A DNA stretch of 64,000 bases from Marinobacterium rhizophilum DSM 18822. GTDB lineage: Bacteria; Pseudomonadota; Gammaproteobacteria; Pseudomonadales; Balneatricaceae. The stretch is taken from positions 62,001-126,000 of the forward strand of contig NZ_KB899099.1 in assembly GCF_000378045.1 (NCBI RefSeq), given 5' to 3'. This document shows positions 9,115 to 18,205 of the stretch, in pieces; positions within the stretch are counted from its first letter, which is position 1, and the number at the start of each line of letters is the position of its first letter. Below the pieces are notes generated by a model. It was not told where the DNA came from. It saw only the letters and a program-made list of their open reading frames with translations, and made no database searches. The position numbers were made by a program, and so were the translations under genes.

Positions 9115-9147
9115 AAAGCCCCGCCCGGTCATACCCGGCGGGGCTTT
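9115..9147 (-). terminator. Hairpin terminator downstream of yebC
   Basis: AAAGCCCCGCC and GGCGGGGCTTT form an 11-bp stem at 9115-9147, 44 bp after the yebC stop as read on the minus strand. The A/T ends make it bidirectional, but the convergent side has no nearby plus-strand gene. The strip 8897-9114 between this hairpin and the antiporter start shows no gene. Confidence 0.85.
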
Positions 9148-9190
9148 CTTGGTCTGGTCCGCTCAGCCGCCTTTAAACAGCTTGGCGCCC

Positions 9191-9910
9191 CTATGCAAGT
9201 TCGACATTGTGGTACACCTGCTGCACGTCATCCAGATCGTTCAGCATGGCCATAAACTTCTCGAACAGGGCGACATCGTCCCCCGTGACCGTGGTGAAGG
9301 CGTGGGGAATAAACTGGATTTCATCCACCTCGAAATCCAGCTCGCCACAGCCATCCAGCAACGCCGTCTTGGCCTTGAAGTAATCGGTGTTGGGTGCGAA
9401 GACGGTTATCTTTCCGTCTTCATTTTCGATATCCGTCACATCGACGTCGGCCTCCATCAGTGCCTCCAGCACCGTCTCTTCGTTGTCGTAGGCGAAAACG
9501 AAGATAGCCGAATGATCGAACATATGGCTGACGCTGCCCGGCGTACCGATCTTGCTTTTGGTCTTGGTGAACGCCTGGCGAACATCGCCGAAGGTGCGGT
9601 TGGGGTTGTCGGTCAGGCACTCGATGATGGCCATGCTGCCGCCCGGGCCATAGCCTTCGTAGCGTGCCGCCGCATAATCTTCACCTGCGCCGCCTTTGGC
9701 CTTCTCGAGCGCCTTGTCGATGACATGACTGGGAACCTGGTCCTTTTTGGCACGCTCGATCAGGCTGCGCAGGGTCAGATTGCCGGCAGGGTCCGTTCCG
9801 CCCGACTTGGCGGAGACATAAATCTCACGACCATAGCGGCTGTACACCTTGGCCTTCATGTCAGACGTTTTGGCCATCGACTCTTTGCGGTTCTGATAGG
9901 CTCTGCCCAT
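9191..9910 (-). CDS. yebC: YebC/PmpR family protein (YeeN type)
   Basis: A 239-residue member of the YebC/TACO1 family. It has the characteristic N-terminus [23 protein letters not shown] and the [17 protein letters not shown] core, with three alpha/beta domains. Members have been described both as DNA-binding regulators and as factors that relieve ribosome stalling on proline-rich stretches; which applies here cannot be told. The [12 protein letters not shown] start is that of the YeeN subgroup, so a second classical YebC next to ruvC is likely elsewhere in the genome. It is a single-gene unit with its own terminator. Confidence 0.93.
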   Translation of the reverse strand: MGRAYQNRKESMAKTSDMKAKVYSRYGREIYVSAKSGGTDPAGNLTLRSLIERAKKDQVPSHVIDKALEKAKGGAGEDYAAARYEGYGPGGSMAIIECLTDNPNRTFGDVRQAFTKTKSKIGTPGSVSHMFDHSAIFVFAYDNEETVLEALMEADVDVTDIENEDGKITVFAPNTDYFKAKTALLDGCGELDFEVDEIQFIPHAFTTVTGDDVALFEKFMAMLNDLDDVQQVYHNVELA

Positions 9911-10070
9911 GCGGCTAATGCTCCGTAATGATCACAAAAAGAGCGATTCTACTGGCAACCGAGCCATCTGAACAACGCACAAATGGAAGGATGTCCCGAA
10001 CCTGCACAGGTGGGTGCATCCCGAAGCCAGGCGGCCGTAGCCGCGCCAGGCACCAAGGGCATTGAAGGTC

Positions 10071-10637
10071 TTACTTGTCGTTTTCGCTGACCACCCGGTT
10101 GAGAATATCCGGCACAAAACGCTCACTGAATCCGGCAACAAAGCCCCATACAATTGCCTTGGCATGATCCGGGGCAGATTTGGGACTCCAGGACGTCAGG
10201 AACTGCTGAAACTCAACGCAGAGATTTTCCCCCAGCTTGCAGGAAAACTCGGGGAAAAACGGTCCCACAACAATCTCTGATGCGAACACAACGTACAGAA
10301 TGGTGGAAGAAATGGCGCCCACCAGGGCCGGAATCGACGAGTAAGCGATCAGGTAGGTGTTGGTACCACGCAGAAACACCGAATAGCTCGTGATTGGAAA
10401 AATATCCTTGGACGAATAAATCCGGTTCAGCGCGCTGACAAAACTCCCCAGCACCCCGGCCAGTATTACCACCGGCAGAATCGCCAGCAGCTCGTTACCT
10501 GTCCAGTCTGAATACAACAGCGCGCAACCGGCAAAAGCAGCGATAATGAGTGTCGCGAAAAACAGCCAGAGAACGATAGAGCGATGTACGTCCATTTCCG
10601 CATTAGACTGTGTGGGTTCCGTCGGCTTATGTTCCAT
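10071..10637 (-). CDS. Hypothetical membrane protein
   Basis: A 188-residue protein that I do not recognise. It has four or five hydrophobic segments: about residues 21-43 (IVLWLFFATLIIAAFAGCALL), 50-72 (LLAILPVVILAGVLGSFVSAL), 90-125 and a short one near 165. Two cysteines flank an acidic loop (FPEFSCKLGENLCVEF, about residues 133-148), possibly a disulfide in a periplasmic loop. The SFVSALNRIYSSKDIFP segment is probably cytoplasmic. The ATG at 10637 is preferred over the GTG one codon earlier because AAGGTGAGG lies upstream of it. No operon partner. From 10641 to 11050 no further gene is visible; that strip must carry the promoter of the kinase gene. Confidence 0.7.
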   Translation of the reverse strand: MEHKPTEPTQSNAEMDVHRSIVLWLFFATLIIAAFAGCALLYSDWTGNELLAILPVVILAGVLGSFVSALNRIYSSKDIFPITSYSVFLRGTNTYLIAYSSIPALVGAISSTILYVVFASEIVVGPFFPEFSCKLGENLCVEFQQFLTSWSPKSAPDHAKAIVWGFVAGFSERFVPDILNRVVSENDK

Positions 10638-11050
10638 CACCTCACCTTTGCATCAATCAGTGCCCAGACAGACGGATTACGCTCGATTTACTCCGTCGCA
10701 TGGTTGAAGCATAGCCCCAAGTTCCACCGGCGCCGCCCGGTATGACCATGAAAATACCGCACCGCGCTGGTGCCAAAATTGGTGTCGGCGGCCTGCAGGC
10801 TCCGGATTCGTAGCACGCTATTTATGCAGAAACTGTCGCAAAATAAACCCAAGCGTTTCAGTCGGGAAGGACTATAGTGATAAGCGCAGCGGGGCCTAGC
10901 CCCGGGGATTGCTGCGGATTCCAGGCAAGTGGCCTGACAAGGGACTGTAAACGCTCTTCTACCCCTCGTTTCCTGTAACTCCCCTCGCCTGGCATCTGCC
11001 GCGTGGCGCCTGCAAGCCCGCACCGGGATGGATCTTTATCAGGAGGGGAA

Positions 11051-12901
11051 ATGGTGGTCCGGAATCATCCGATCAACAGCGTCACGCAACTGACCGCTAT
11101 CCTGAATTCGGTCCCCACGGCCATCATCGTAGCGGACCAGCACGGCACTATCGTACTAGTCAATGCACAGGCCGAGCGTCTGTTTGGCTATACCGCCACC
11201 GAGCTGCTGGGCGAAATGGTCGATATCCTGCTGCCAGCGCGCTATCGGGCCGGGCACCCGGAATTGCGTGCAGGCTTCATGCATACGCCCAAAAACCGGC
11301 CGATGGGCGCGGGCCGCGATCTCTTTGGCCTGCGCAAGGACGGTATCGAATTTCCGATTGAAATCGGCCTCAATCCCATCACCACCGACGAGGGCATCCT
11401 GGTGGTCAGCGCCATCGTCGACATCACTGAACGCAAGCGGATGGAAGCGCGCTTTCGCGCCACCGTGGAGTCGGCGCCAACGGCCATGGTCATGATCGAT
11501 CAGACCGGTACCATCCTGCTGGTCAACGCCGAGATGGAACGGCTGTTCGGCTATCACCGCGAAGAGTTGCTACAGCACAAGATTGAAGTTCTGCTGCCGG
11601 AACGTTTCAAGGCAGCCCATCCCGGAATGCGTGCGAGTTTTTTCACCACCCCGGAGTCCAGGCGCATGGGGGCCGGTCGGGACCTGTTCGCCGCACGCAA
11701 GGATGGTACCGAATTCCCGGTCGAGATCGGTCTTAATCCGGTCAATACCGACGAAGGCCAGTTCGTACTGGCCGCCATCCTCGACATCTCGGAACGCAAA
11801 CGACTGGAAACCCTGTTTCGTGCCACCGTCGAGTCGGCCCCCATCGCCATGGTCATGATCGATGCCACCGGCACCATACAACTGGTCAATAGTGAGATGG
11901 AGCGGCTTTTCGGCTACGAACGGCAAGCCCTGCTGCACCAGAAGATCGAGGTGCTGATTCCGCAGCGCTACCGGGCCCACCATCCGGGCTTGCGGACCGG
12001 CTTCTTTGACACCCCGCAAGCCCGGCGCATGGGCGCAGGACGTGACCTGAATGGCCTGCGCCGGGACGGCACCGAGTTCCCGGTGGAGATTGGCCTGAAC
12101 CCGGTCCAGACCGAGGACGGCACCCTGGTACTGGCAGCCATTATCGATCTCACCGAGCGCCAGCGGGCCGCCGATGCTGCGCTGCAGCGCACCAACGAGG
12201 CGCTGGAGCGCAGCAATATCGAACTCCAGCGCTTCGCCTATGTCGCCTCCCACGACCTGCAAACGCCGATGCGCAATGTCGCCAGCTTCGTCGAACTGCT
12301 GCAGTCCAGTTATACCGACCAGCTCGATGCGCAGGCAAACGACTGGATTCGCCGCATCGTCCAGTCCGTCAAGCAGCTGCAGACGCTGGTCCGCGACCTG
12401 CTCGAGTATTCGCGCGTCGATTCCCAGGCCCATCCGTTTACGCGGGTGCCGGGCCGCGCGGTTTTCGATGCCGCGGTCACGTTGCTGGAATCCTCGATCA
12501 GGGAGTCCGGCGCACAGGTCAGCTGCGGCGAACTGCCGGTACTGACCGGCGACCGGTCACAGCTGGTGCAACTGCTGATCAACCTGATCGGCAACAGCCT
12601 CAAATATCGGGGTAACGAAGCGCCGAAGATCCGCATCGAAGCCGACCGCCTGGACGCCGAATGGCGGCTCATGGTTCAGGACAACGGCATCGGCATTGAT
12701 CCGCGTTATCACGACCGGATCTTCGAGATCTTCGAGCGCTTGCACGACCAGCGCAGTCACCCCGGCAGCGGTATCGGACTGGCGGTCTGCCGCCGCGTGG
12801 TACACCGCCATGGCGGCAGAATCTGGGTTGAATCGGAGCCTGGTACAGGCAGCCGTTTTTATTTCACTATTCCGGAACAAGAGGGACATATTCATGAATA
12901 G
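11051..12901 (+). CDS. Three-PAS sensor histidine kinase, cytosolic
   Basis: A 616-residue kinase with no signal peptide or membrane segment. Three PAS domains (about residues 13-130, 134-250 and 255-375) are near-copies of one another: each contains LVNAxxERLFGY, then AGRDL and EFPxEIGLNP, and ends (D/T)ITERKR-like. The dimerisation/phosphoacceptor helix is FAYVASHDLQTPMRNV with the histidine near residue 400, of the phytochrome-type HisKA class. The ATPase domain shows LINLIGNSLKYRGN, DNGIGIDPRY and GSGIGLAVCRRVV. An AGGAGG site at 11041 sets the start at 11051. The stop overlaps the start of the response regulator gene by 8 bp, so kinase and regulator form a pair. The PAS ligand is unknown; a heme or flavin cannot be judged by eye. 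Confidence 0.93.
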   Translation: MVVRNHPINSVTQLTAILNSVPTAIIVADQHGTIVLVNAQAERLFGYTATELLGEMVDILLPARYRAGHPELRAGFMHTPKNRPMGAGRDLFGLRKDGIEFPIEIGLNPITTDEGILVVSAIVDITERKRMEARFRATVESAPTAMVMIDQTGTILLVNAEMERLFGYHREELLQHKIEVLLPERFKAAHPGMRASFFTTPESRRMGAGRDLFAARKDGTEFPVEIGLNPVNTDEGQFVLAAILDISERKRLETLFRATVESAPIAMVMIDATGTIQLVNSEMERLFGYERQALLHQKIEVLIPQRYRAHHPGLRTGFFDTPQARRMGAGRDLNGLRRDGTEFPVEIGLNPVQTEDGTLVLAAIIDLTERQRAADAALQRTNEALERSNIELQRFAYVASHDLQTPMRNVASFVELLQSSYTDQLDAQANDWIRRIVQSVKQLQTLVRDLLEYSRVDSQAHPFTRVPGRAVFDAAVTLLESSIRESGAQVSCGELPVLTGDRSQLVQLLINLIGNSLKYRGNEAPKIRIEADRLDAEWRLMVQDNGIGIDPRYHDRIFEIFERLHDQRSHPGSGIGLAVCRRVVHRHGGRIWVESEPGTGSRFYFTIPEQEGHIHE

Positions 12902-13367
12902 CCATCCGCTTGACCATGGACGACCGGCCGAAATCCTCCTGGTCGAGGACAATGACAACGATGTGGAACTGACGAGAATCGGCTTCAAGCGCACGCACCT
13001 GAGCATCAATCTTCACCATGTGCCCGACGGCGTCGAATGCATGGCCTTTCTGCACAAGGAAGGCCAGTATGCCGGCGTCCCGACTCCCGACCTGATCCTG
13101 CTGGACCTCAATATGCCGCGCATGAACGGACGCGAGGTGCTGGAAGCCATCAGCCAGGACGACGGACTCAGACATCTGCCGGTTGTCGTGCTGACCACCT
13201 CCGACGCGGAAAGCGATGTGCTCAGTTCCTACAAGCTGCGCTGCAGTTCCTACATCGTCAAGCCCGTCGATTTCGAGAATTTCGCCAGAGTGGTGCAGTC
13301 GCTGACCGACTACTGGTTTACCCTGGTGGTGTTGCCAACCGAACAGCGCACGCGGCGCGGCGGCTGA
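12894..13367 (+). CDS. Single-domain response regulator (Rcp1-like)
   Basis: A 157-residue receiver domain without an output domain. Acidic pocket EDNDND at residues 19-24, phosphoacceptor Asp71 in LILLDLNMPRMNG, the switch threonine in VVVLTTSD and the lysine in YIVKPVDF are all present. The layout and the LNMPRMNG motif match the Rcp1/CheY-like regulators that partner phytochrome-type kinases. It starts inside the last codons of the three-PAS kinase (ATG at 12894), so the two are translated together. Output is expected through protein contact rather than DNA binding. The C-terminal TEQRTRRGG is an unstructured basic tail. The strip 13368-13641 shows nothing recognisable. Confidence 0.92.
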   Translation: MNSHPLDHGRPAEILLVEDNDNDVELTRIGFKRTHLSINLHHVPDGVECMAFLHKEGQYAGVPTPDLILLDLNMPRMNGREVLEAISQDDGLRHLPVVVLTTSDAESDVLSSYKLRCSSYIVKPVDFENFARVVQSLTDYWFTLVVLPTEQRTRRGG

Positions 13368-13641
13368 TAACAGCCAGCGCCCGATACCAATGCCCGAAAA
13401 TCCGATCGAGAACGCCTGCTGATCGTGGGCGCGACGGGCCATTGGCAAGATGGTGCTGGAGGCCGTGGAACGGCCGAAGGTTGTGCGACAGGGCCTTGCC
13501 AATACCCAATTACGGACCCGGCTCGCCGACGGTCGTATCGGTACAGACCATGCGAGGGCATACAGGAGGACATCGTACAGACCGCACAGAACCGGTTCCG
13601 CTGCTACTGTAGCCGCATAACGAACAGCCCCCTCAACAGCG

Positions 13642-14619
13642 TCATACCTCCCCTTCGCTATCCAGCTCCTGCGGCGTCAACCAAGGTGCCCGTTCAGACA
13701 TGCCCGCAAAGACCGGGCCCAGCAGAATGGCCCGGATCGCGTCCGCCACCTGCCCGGGAATGGCACCCATCTCCCCTTCCCGCGCCAGCAGATACAGCGT
13801 ACGTGCGTGGCGGCTGCGATCCAGCTCCATCAGGCGCACATCTTCCGTCAGATAGAGCACCTGCGCCAGGCACAGCGCACTCAGGATGGCCCAGCCGTGA
13901 CCGTCGCGGACAAAGTTCATCAAGGTATGGGTGTCATCGGTTTCATAGCGCACGTTGGCCTGCACGCCCATGCGCCGCAGCACCACTTCGCTGTAGGCGC
14001 CGATATGCGTATGACGCCCGTACTTGATCATCGGCAGGCTCCGGGCCAGGGATTCAACCGATACCGGGTTCGGCAGTCCGGCCAGGTCCCGGGCGGACAC
14101 GGCCAGCAGCATGGGGTCCCGAAACAGCCGGAAGCGTTCCAGTCCATCCACGCCGGTGAGCGGGTCGTTGGACACCAGGATATCGATGTCGCGATCCAGA
14201 AAGGCCTGCATCAATGGGGGCGTCAGACCGCTGCGCAGTGTCAGCTGCTCGATAAAGGGGCTCAGCTGTGCGATCAGCTTGCTGCCGAACACTTCGGAGC
14301 AGGAGGTGATGAGCCCGAGGCGGCAATGCACCAGTCCCTGATCCGCGGCGCCACGCACGCGGGCGCTGAGGCGGCGCAGCTCCCCCAGAATGCCATCGGC
14401 ATTGCGCTTGAGGGCGTCGCCGGCGGCGGTCAGGTGCAGCGGCCGGCTGCGTCGCACCACCAGCGCGGTACCCAATTGCTCTTCGAGCTGTTTCAGGCAC
14501 TGCGAGACAGCCGACTGGGTCACACCCAGGCGACGCGCAGCATCGGTCAGGGAAGGCGACTCCGCGATCATGACGAATGTATAGAGCATATGGGTATCGA
14601 GCAGTCGCGTATCGGACAT
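13642..14619 (-). CDS. LysR-family regulator divergent from FAD oxidoreductase
   Basis: A 325-residue LysR regulator. The HTH is at about residues 8-66 (HMLYTFVMIAESPSLTDAARRLGVTQSAVSQCLKQLEEQ). The effector domain starts near residue 95 (LVHCRLGLITSC). It is divergently transcribed from the FAD oxidoreductase gene with a ~165-bp spacer, the standard arrangement for a LysR protein that controls its neighbour and itself. The likely inducer is therefore a substrate of that oxidase, probably an amine or amino acid. The spacer is AT-rich and contains TTCATAAGCTC-type sequence, but I cannot name a T-N11-A box with confidence. Confidence 0.9.
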   Translation of the reverse strand: MSDTRLLDTHMLYTFVMIAESPSLTDAARRLGVTQSAVSQCLKQLEEQLGTALVVRRSRPLHLTAAGDALKRNADGILGELRRLSARVRGAADQGLVHCRLGLITSCSEVFGSKLIAQLSPFIEQLTLRSGLTPPLMQAFLDRDIDILVSNDPLTGVDGLERFRLFRDPMLLAVSARDLAGLPNPVSVESLARSLPMIKYGRHTHIGAYSEVVLRRMGVQANVRYETDDTHTLMNFVRDGHGWAILSALCLAQVLYLTEDVRLMELDRSRHARTLYLLAREGEMGAIPGQVADAIRAILLGPVFAGMSERAPWLTPQELDSEGEV

Positions 14620-14785
14620 ACAGCACCTGATTATTAGCCGAACTTATGAAGCTCATTATAGTTGGTACTAAAGGAGCATTTATGTAGCAGGTCTAATAAA
14701 TGTTCGAAATAATCGCCTTCAGATTTAAACACCGGGTTGCCATCGCGATCCACACGACAACGTAAATGCACAGCGGACAAACACA

Positions 14786-16093
14786 ATGATTCTTCCCCAA
14801 TATGACGGTAACTGTGGCTGGTATGAAATGCTCGGAACGGTCTCGGAATTCCCGCAGCTGATGCAGGATATTCGTGTCGACGCTGCCGTGATTGGTGGAG
14901 GGTTTGTCGGCTGTGCCGCCGTGCGCCGGCTGGCGGAAAACCGCCCCGATGACAGTTTCCTGCTGATCGACGCCCTCAAGATCGGCCAGGGCGCCTCGGG
15001 GCGCAACTCGGGCTTTGTCATCGACCAGCCGCACAAGCGCGACCTGGAGCTGGGCGATAAGGAACTCAAGCGCAAGATGGTGCATTTAAACCGCACCGCC
15101 ATCGACTACCTGGAAACCCAGATCAGCCGCTACGGCATCGAATGCCAGTGGTCCCGTGCCGGAAAATACCAGGGTGCCGTAGGTGCACGCGGGGAAAAAT
15201 TCCTCGATCATTACGAGCAGCTGCTGAAGAACTTCGGTGAGCGTTACGAGCGCCTCAACCGCCAGAAAATGCAGGATACTTTCGGCACCGACTACTACAG
15301 CGCCTGCATCTTTACGCCCGGCGGCACCCTGATGCAGCCGGCGGCCCTGATGCGCGGCCTGGCCGATAATATGCCGGCCAACGTACGCATTGCCGAACAC
15401 ACGCCGCTGCTGGACATCACCCGCACCGCCAACGGATTTCTACTCAACACCGGCACGACGCGCATCGAATGCCGTCAGCTGATTCTGGGTACCAACATCT
15501 TTACCGCGGAACTGGGTTTTCTGCGTGATCGCATCCTGCCGGTGATGACTTTTGCCAGCATGACGCGACCACTCACCGATGCGGAAATGCAAAGCTATGG
15601 CGGCGAGCTCGACTGGGGCCTGACACCGGCCGACCATGCCGGTACCACGCTGCGCATGACCCAGGATCGCCGGATTATCATCCGCAACTCTTACCGCTAT
15701 GCCCATGACTACAACACGCCGCAGGACATGCTGCCCGGTATTCGCCATCGTCACCGTGAGGGCTTCGAAGCCCGTTACCCGGCGCTGAAAAATGTGCAGT
15801 TCGACTACACCTGGGGCGGGGCCAGCAGCCTGTCGGGCAATTTTGAGACCTATTTCGGCGAACTCGAACAGGGCATCTTCGCCTCCGCCTGCGACCAGAG
15901 TGTCGGCGCCGCCCGCGGCACCATCTCCGGCATGATGCTGGCCGATATGGCGTCTGGCAAGAAGACCGACCTGCTGAACAACATGCTGGAGGTTTCAGGC
16001 AAGCCCTCGCGCCTGCCACCCAAGCCGCTACTGCATATCGGTGTACCGTTGCGCATGGCCATGGCCCGTTTCGCCAGCCGCTCTGAGCTGTAA
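14786..16093 (+). CDS. FAD-dependent oxidoreductase (DAO family, PuuB-like)
   Basis: A 435-residue flavoprotein of the D-amino-acid oxidase superfamily. The FAD dinucleotide-binding motif is DAAVIGGGFVGCAAVRRLAE near residue 33, followed by the GASGRNSGFV signature typical of gamma-glutamylputrescine oxidase-like and glycine oxidase-like enzymes. The C-terminal YTWGGASSLSGNFETYFGEL and GSAC-like turn DQSVGAARGTISG close the FAD site. The substrate is probably a secondary amine or N-substituted amino acid; PuuB identity is not established because no other puu genes are present. It is followed by a cupin gene and faces its LysR regulator. Proximity to the sarcosine/betaine genes suggests amine catabolism. 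Confidence 0.86.
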   Translation: MILPQYDGNCGWYEMLGTVSEFPQLMQDIRVDAAVIGGGFVGCAAVRRLAENRPDDSFLLIDALKIGQGASGRNSGFVIDQPHKRDLELGDKELKRKMVHLNRTAIDYLETQISRYGIECQWSRAGKYQGAVGARGEKFLDHYEQLLKNFGERYERLNRQKMQDTFGTDYYSACIFTPGGTLMQPAALMRGLADNMPANVRIAEHTPLLDITRTANGFLLNTGTTRIECRQLILGTNIFTAELGFLRDRILPVMTFASMTRPLTDAEMQSYGGELDWGLTPADHAGTTLRMTQDRRIIIRNSYRYAHDYNTPQDMLPGIRHRHREGFEARYPALKNVQFDYTWGGASSLSGNFETYFGELEQGIFASACDQSVGAARGTISGMMLADMASGKKTDLLNNMLEVSGKPSRLPPKPLLHIGVPLRMAMARFASRSEL

Positions 16094-16184
16094 CCCGCGC
16101 CGCCCTCCACACATCCACCGGTGCCAGGCAAATTCACCTGGCGCTCCAATCACGCTTTGTACGCGCTTAACAGGTTGATCAAAC

Positions 16185-16535
16185 ATGTCCGCCAAACTGA
16201 TTCACGCCTCCAGCCTCAACTTCCAGCACCGTGGAGGCCCGCCGGGCGCGGCCGCCGTCGCCCGCGCCGTCAGCACCGACATGAGCGCCACCATGGGCGC
16301 CGGTGTGGCCAAATTCGATGCCTGTTCAATCGCCTGGACAGTGCTTTACGACGAAGTCGTCTATGTGGTCGACGGCGTCTTCCGCCTGGTAACCCATGAT
16401 GGCGTACTGGAAGGACAGGCCGGAGATATCATCTGGATTCCCGAAGGCACCGAGCTGAAATACGAAGGCGAACAGGCCACCATCTTTTATGCCGTTTACC
16501 CCGGCAACTGGAAAGCCCTCAACGGACTGGAGTGA
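16185..16535 (+). CDS. Cupin domain protein (EutQ-like)
   Basis: A 116-residue single cupin. The core is VLYDEVVYVVDGVFRLVTHDGVLEGQAGDIIWIPEGTELKYEGE, matching the second half of the double-stranded beta-helix. The usual first motif G(X)5HXH is reduced: there is no HxH, and an E (YDEVVYV) fills the glutamate position. This is the pattern of EutQ-type cupins, for which acetate kinase activity or a structural role has been proposed. It is 91 bp downstream of the FAD oxidoreductase gene and co-directional, so it probably acts in the same pathway. The specific reaction is unknown. Confidence 0.8.
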   Translation: MSAKLIHASSLNFQHRGGPPGAAAVARAVSTDMSATMGAGVAKFDACSIAWTVLYDEVVYVVDGVFRLVTHDGVLEGQAGDIIWIPEGTELKYEGEQATIFYAVYPGNWKALNGLE

Positions 16536-16678
16536 TTCCGCGCCGACGGCCCTGTCAGGCCCGTCACCCGGGCGTGCCTGACACTCTCATGCCGAGTCAA
16601 TAATACCCCTGCCGGCCCGCCCCCCACCTTGCTATACTGGTTACCCGGTTTCTTGACGACCTGTTAGCGACCCTGCCT

Positions 16679-17722
16679 ATGACAAACCAGCACCGCCAGC
16701 GCACCTTCGACAGCCGTTTCAAACGCAGTAACCAGGCCTACCTCAAGGACAGCGAAAGCACTTCGGCGCCCGCTATTCGTATCGGCTTCGTATTGCGCGA
16801 GCATTTTTCCATGATGGCGTTTACCGCCGCCGTCGATGGCCTCGTCACCGCCAACCTGCTGAGTAGCACCCCCCTTTACAGCTTTCGTACCCTGAGCCTG
16901 GACGGCAGCGCCATCCGCAGTGACCTGGGAATTGAAATTTCCGTGGATAGCGCCCTGCAGACGCTGAACGCGAATGAACTGGACATGCTGTTTGTCTGCG
17001 GTGGCCTGCGCTGCAATCTGCAGCCCGACAAAGCACTACAGGAGCAGCTGCGCAACGCGGCACATCATGGTCTTGTCCTCGGGGGGCTCTGGAACGGCAG
17101 CTACCTGCTGGCCCAGGCGGGCCTGATGGACGGTTATGAATGTACCGTGCATCCCGAGAGCCGCGACGGCCTGCAGGAAACCTGCCCACGGGTCACGCTG
17201 TCGAGCCATCCCTATGTAATCGACCGCGAACGGGTCTCCTGCGCCGGGGCCAGCAGCGCCCTGAGCATGATGCTGGCCGTGATCGGGCAACATTACGGCA
17301 ATGAGGTGGTCCGCGGCATCGAGGAAATCCTCAGCTGCGACAAGATCGGCGAGAGCCCCGAGCGTCCAATGCCCGCGACCACCATCGACCCCACCCTGCC
17401 GGAGCCGCTGCAGGCGGTACTGCAGCTTATGGAAGCCAATATCGAAGAGCCCCTGGGGATGGAAGAGCTGGCGGGCCTGGTGAACCTGTCGCGGCGCCAG
17501 ATCGAGCGTCTGTTTCACCGCTATATCGACAGCACTCCGTCCAAGTACTACCTGGAGCTGCGCATCACCCGCGCTCGACGTTTGCTGTTGCAGACCAACG
17601 AAACCATTGCCGCCATTACCGTAGCCTGCGGTTTTGTCAGCACCACCCACTTCAGCCACTGTTACCGCGACTATTTCGGCCAGTCACCGAGCCAGGCCCG
17701 GCAGAACCGCAGCCGGGGTTGA
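16679..17722 (+). CDS. GATase1-AraC transcriptional regulator (GbdR/SouR type)
   Basis: A 347-residue regulator. It has a DJ-1/PfpI-like class I glutamine amidotransferase domain (about residues 32-215; IRIGFVLREHFSMMAFTAAVDGL, FVCGGLRCN, GLWNGSYLLAQAGLMDGYECTVHPESRD). An AraC HTH pair follows at about 245-340 (LEELAGLVNLSRRQIERLFHRY, AACGFVSTTHFSHCYRDYFGQSPSQ). This is the architecture of GbdR, SouR, CdhR and ArgR, activators of glycine betaine, sarcosine, carnitine and arginine catabolism. With a complete sarcosine oxidase cluster 3 kb away, control of sox/glyA/fdhA is a reasonable inference. The nucleophile-elbow position carries Asn (LWNGSY) instead of a catalytic Cys, so it is a sensor rather than an enzyme. 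Confidence 0.9.
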   Translation: MTNQHRQRTFDSRFKRSNQAYLKDSESTSAPAIRIGFVLREHFSMMAFTAAVDGLVTANLLSSTPLYSFRTLSLDGSAIRSDLGIEISVDSALQTLNANELDMLFVCGGLRCNLQPDKALQEQLRNAAHHGLVLGGLWNGSYLLAQAGLMDGYECTVHPESRDGLQETCPRVTLSSHPYVIDRERVSCAGASSALSMMLAVIGQHYGNEVVRGIEEILSCDKIGESPERPMPATTIDPTLPEPLQAVLQLMEANIEEPLGMEELAGLVNLSRRQIERLFHRYIDSTPSKYYLELRITRARRLLLQTNETIAAITVACGFVSTTHFSHCYRDYFGQSPSQARQNRSRG

Positions 17723-17770
17723 ATATAAATCAGACAGAGCCGCTCGCGAAGCATCAGCCCCCACAGGGAC

Positions 17771-18145
17771 TCAGCGGGCGCTGACCATGCTTGATGTAAG
17801 TGTGGTCGCACCGACCCACTTCATACCCGCCCCGATCAGCACCAGGGTCATCAGGTAGAGTCCCCGCTGAATGGCAGTGGAACGGGCCTGGTAGCCGATG
17901 AGAATGTGCAGCAGCTGCCCCAGCATGGATTTTTCGGAAAGAATGTCGCTGGCATTCCACAACGGTGGCAGGCGGGGTAAAAGGCCCGCCTGACTCAGAT
18001 AACCTGCTGCTGCCGCCAGGCCTGCGGCCAGCAGCAGAATCAGCCAGCCGGTAACACGGAACAGCCACTGCGTCGGGATCCGCAGCAGCCCTTGAGCAGC
18101 AACCTTACCGGCAGGGGATTCTCTACGGCGGACCGATTTGCTATT
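17771..18145 (-). pseudogene. C-terminal remnant of an FTR1/EfeU-type iron permease
   Basis: One open frame runs on the minus strand from 18145 to 17771 without a plausible start. It reads RIPTQWLFRVTGWLILLL, AAGYLSQAGLLPRLPPLW, SEKSMLGQLLHILIGYQA and RGLYLMTLVLIGAGMKWVG in order. This is the C-terminus of FTR1-family permeases: the IP(x)5FF(x)VTG helix, the xxAGLLP-LW loop, the LLH-LIGY-AR turn and the last helix. About 120 residues remain of roughly 270-650. The upstream half, including the REXXE iron-binding helices, is missing; the frame runs into an in-frame stop at 18146-18148. It lies between the AraC gene and the Sel1 gene and marks a deletion or rearrangement point. Confidence 0.72.
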
Positions 18146-18205
18146 TTAATTCTGCCCATTCATATGCTTATCGCGCCCGCTCGGTGCCAAAAAGGGATTT
18201 CTGAC

